Shown here: positions 61,420-64,000 of the stretch, one piece after another
Numbering within the stretch: position 1 is the stretch's first letter
Layout: each line of letters begins with the position of its first letter
Assembly (NCBI GenBank): GCA_037367405.1
Contig: JAZKJV010003278.1
Location: 496,001 to 560,000 of the forward strand
DNA length: 64,000 bases
From: Ottelia alismoides
Lineage: Eukaryota; Streptophyta; Magnoliopsida; Alismatales; Hydrocharitaceae
Direction of reading: 5' to 3'
Notes under the pieces: model-generated
What the model was told of the DNA's origin: nothing
Databases searched by the model: none
The model's input: the letters and a program-made list of their open reading frames with translations, nothing else
Program-made: the position numbers and the translations under genes

Positions 61420-64000
61420 TGATGAATCCACATTTTATCATCTTTATTCTATTATTTTGGCCTCAAAAACCCTAGCAAATGCTTGTAAATAGCATTAAAT
61501 ACTTCATCTTAGCATTCATGCATGTGCATGTAAATAGTGTATAAAATACTGTAATTAAAGCGAAAATTATAGAATAAATAAAAGAAAAGAAAAAGAATAA
61601 AATATTGTAAATATTTTATGACCCAAACCCCCGAGACCTAGGCATCTTGATGAATAGGTCGACAAGGAATAAAGTAGGGGGAGATAAGGGCCAAATACCT
61701 ATACTTTTTAATACATCCTTTATTCATTTTGGGACCTATTTTTGATTCCACTTTTTATACATCAAAAAAAGAAACTTTGTACAAGAAAGTTGTAGATAAT
61801 TAAATAAAGAAAAATACAAAATTGATTTCACTGAAAAATAGTACACATATAAAAAGTTATGGTCTGAATAAAAATCCAGAATCCCAACTTCCCAGACCCG
61901 TATCTCACAAATGAAAACTCCAAATGCAGCAAACTCACCTTTAATTGTATATAGAATAAAATAAGCTATTTAATGGCGGTAGTTTTACATTTGGCGGAGC
62001 TATAACTTGAAAGTTGAGTTTTGGACCCCTATTGTATACTTATACAGATTAAAATATTCCATTTATTATTTATTCATTATTTTTGTATATTTATATTTTT
62101 AGAATTTTGTAAATATTATTTATAATAATTATGTGCATTAAAATCAGAATAAAAATGCATAGAAAACTTAAAATAAAAATACTTGTATGCAAAAAACACA
62201 GGTTTTTTTACCTATATACATACCTATACATTACCTACTTATATTTTATCTAAAATACAAAACACATCAGAAAAATAAAATAAAAATCTTTCTAAGTGTA
62301 CAAAAGTATTATATAAATTTACAAAATAATAAATAGAATTAAAGAAATTAAAAATACCAAAATAAAAATAAAAGAATAAGATATATAGGTAATATACCTA
62401 TAAGGGGCATAATAGGTAACTTATAAAAATATATTCCATAAAAATAATTAAAAATCATAATAAAATACTACATAAAATAACGAATATTTTTTATTTAATA
62501 ATCATAATTTAATTCAGCCATTTCTTATTTTTAAATAATTTTACAAAATCTTTTTCCAGTGTTTTTCCTGGTTGGTCCACGTGGACCAACCAGGTGCAAA
62601 CCCTAGTTGACCCCAGTCAACTAGGAGTCCTAGCCCTGCAGTTTCTGACCGAAGTGGATTTTGACCAACTTTCTCGTTTTTTTCGAGGAACCCTCATTCA
62701 CTCTTTTGTGTATCCTCCTACACGACTTCTGTTCCTCGTTGAATGGCGATTCACGCCTATGTGAATCCTTGTGCCGTGGGTCAAAGATCTGATCGACGCA
62801 CCTCGGCCTTTGGACCTCTTCAGGCATCGGGTCAAACAACTTAAAAACACCCCCTGGAGTTCGATTTGATTTTTGAACCGCGATTCATCCAGTTCTTCCC
62901 CCCTTGGAATCGCTCGAGCACCTTGGAGGTGACAGCTCCAGGTCTACTTCTTCGAGGCGGAGGATCCGCACAAGCTAGGCGCGTTCCAACCACACCTCCG
63001 GCGAGCTTTCCCGTGAGGTATCTTCCCTCTGGCTCCGGCCATTGAGGCTGCCATCGATTCCATTTTTACCCTCGTTGCATTCCTCGTAGTCTTAGTTTCA
63101 TCCAGATCTTCGTTACTCGTTAAATCAACCATCAAATCACCTGTTCGATTACCTCGCCGGAGCGCAACTCCGGCGAGTGTCCATCTCGTTGTTCCCCCCG
63201 TTTTGAGAGCTCCTGGAGGTCGAGGCATTTTGCCCTCGACCTCCTTAACATTTCTAGGTGCAGGTCTTCCCATTTTGAAGCACCTAGGGTCGTATTCGTC
63301 ATCGCCGGAGGTACCTGGGTCGTTCTTCCTTCTCTGACGTCGCGAGGAGGGCCTGGTGCTCGCCGCCACCTTTTGAGACCCCAGGCAAAGAGAGGGACCT
63401 TGCAGTAATCGCCTGTGCCCATTTTGAAGCACGCCGACTACCGGAGCGAGGCGTTATCGCTGGAGGAAGGTCGCCACGACGGACCTTCGTCCCTCTTCTT
63501 CCACCGGCCGCCTCTGCCGTTGGATCATCAAGTAGCCCCGGACGTTACAGTCACCGTTGGATTGCCCGAGTCCAGCACCGTCGATCTCCTGTTGCGATCT
63601 AATCGAGTTGTCTGATCTCGAAGCGGTATTAGGCGTCCCAAGTGCGCCACGGGTCCAAGTCAAGGCCTCCCGCCATCCGATCGCCTATTAAGTGAGGGCA
63701 AATTGCATCCAAACCTTCGGTAAATTTTGTAATACGTAAGTAGTTCCTAAACGTTCAGTTGCTCTTTTAATATTTTTGTAATAATTATAAATAGGACCCC
63801 GTGCTTTCGATATTTGCAAGTGAGTCCCTGCCAGGTCACGTGCACAGTGCGCGTGACCTTGGCATTTTTGCAGGCATACCCTGGACTCTTTGCTTATTGA
63901 ACTTTAGTCCTGTAAGTTTTATTAAGTGCAAAGTTTTTGTGCATATTGCAAGTAAGCCCTCGGGCTTTGTGGAAATTACATCTCAGTCCTCGCTAGGCGC
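61420..64000 (+). repeat. Element E 3' LTR (first 2.58 kb)
   Basis: Collinear with 47016-49595. It keeps AAGAAAGTTGTAGAT (61783-61797), the G-box palindrome (62567-62594), the inverted W-box pair (62602-62625) and TATAAATAG (63786-63794). The right end is cut by the window. The frames at 62630-63663 are LTR shadows. Confidence 0.92.

Larger units (their letters stand above)
47016..64000 (+). mobile_element. Element E: youngest Athila-type retrotransposon, right end outside the window
   Basis: 5' LTR 47016-50825, primer-binding site 50828, gag from 52593, pol to 58942, hairpin array, 3' UTR, polypurine tract to 61419, and the first 2.58 kb of the 3' LTR. The 5-bp sequence before it is GCCAC (47011-47015); its partner should follow the 3' LTR, about 1.23 kb past the window. 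In the first 188 bp the two LTRs differ at five positions by hand count. The primer site is perfect. Gag-pol nevertheless has many one-base frameshifts. Confidence 0.92.

Noticed and set aside
1..64000. CRISPR arrays, bacterial operons, rRNA or tRNA genes
   Set aside because: No regularly spaced identical repeats, no ribosomal or full tRNA sequence; the tRNA-like 18-mers are retrotransposon primer-binding sites.

Overview
The window looks like heterochromatic nuclear DNA of a flowering plant. It is AT-rich and I see no host gene, rRNA, tRNA gene or CRISPR. Almost all of it is a stack of nested Ty3/gypsy LTR retrotransposons. The Athila (Athila/Tat) lineage is suggested by 3.1-3.9 kb LTRs, a primer-binding site complementary to plant tRNA-Asp, a gag reading NEQFHEAWDRF-like, an RT with FMDD, and a single ancestral gag-PR-RT-RNase H-integrase frame.

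I define five elements from LTR ends (TG..CA), target-site duplications (TSDs), primer-binding sites and polypurine tracts. C is the oldest host element, minus strand, from 3066 to beyond the right edge. Its 3' LTR (3066-4428 plus 13060-15547) is split by element A (plus strand, 4429-13054, TSD ACATG/ACAAG). C's pol is split by element B (minus strand, 20128-36663, perfect TSD ACTCA) and by a 1.37-kb terminal-inverted-repeat DNA transposon (17871-19237, 9-bp TSD with one mismatch). C's gag/leader holds D, a solo LTR (38779-41894, perfect TSD GTGAC). C's 5' LTR (44296-47015) is cut by element E (plus strand, 47016 to beyond the right edge), the youngest. Left of C, 1-1557 is another truncated LTR and 1558-3065 is unassigned.

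All coding regions are decayed. In B the internal stops are mostly C:G-to-T:A transitions inside a largely continuous frame. In E the two LTRs are close to identical, yet gag-pol is broken by many one-base shifts. C is the most eroded. No element in the window could act alone.

The most unusual signal is between integrase and the 3' LTR, where Athila relatives often carry an env-like gene. B, C and E instead share, in the same order, four hairpins built on CTATACTTAG...CTAAGTATAG, each followed by a G-run that copies the element's own polypurine tract, then a TA-rich palindrome, an A/T-rich tract, and a pair of hairpins with the same heptaloop (TACACTG) whose stem sequences co-vary between elements. 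This looks like a conserved RNA or priming module. The LTRs also share regulatory-looking features: a G-box palindrome beside an inverted W-box pair, a TATA box, and a conserved motif about 200 bp before the LTR end.
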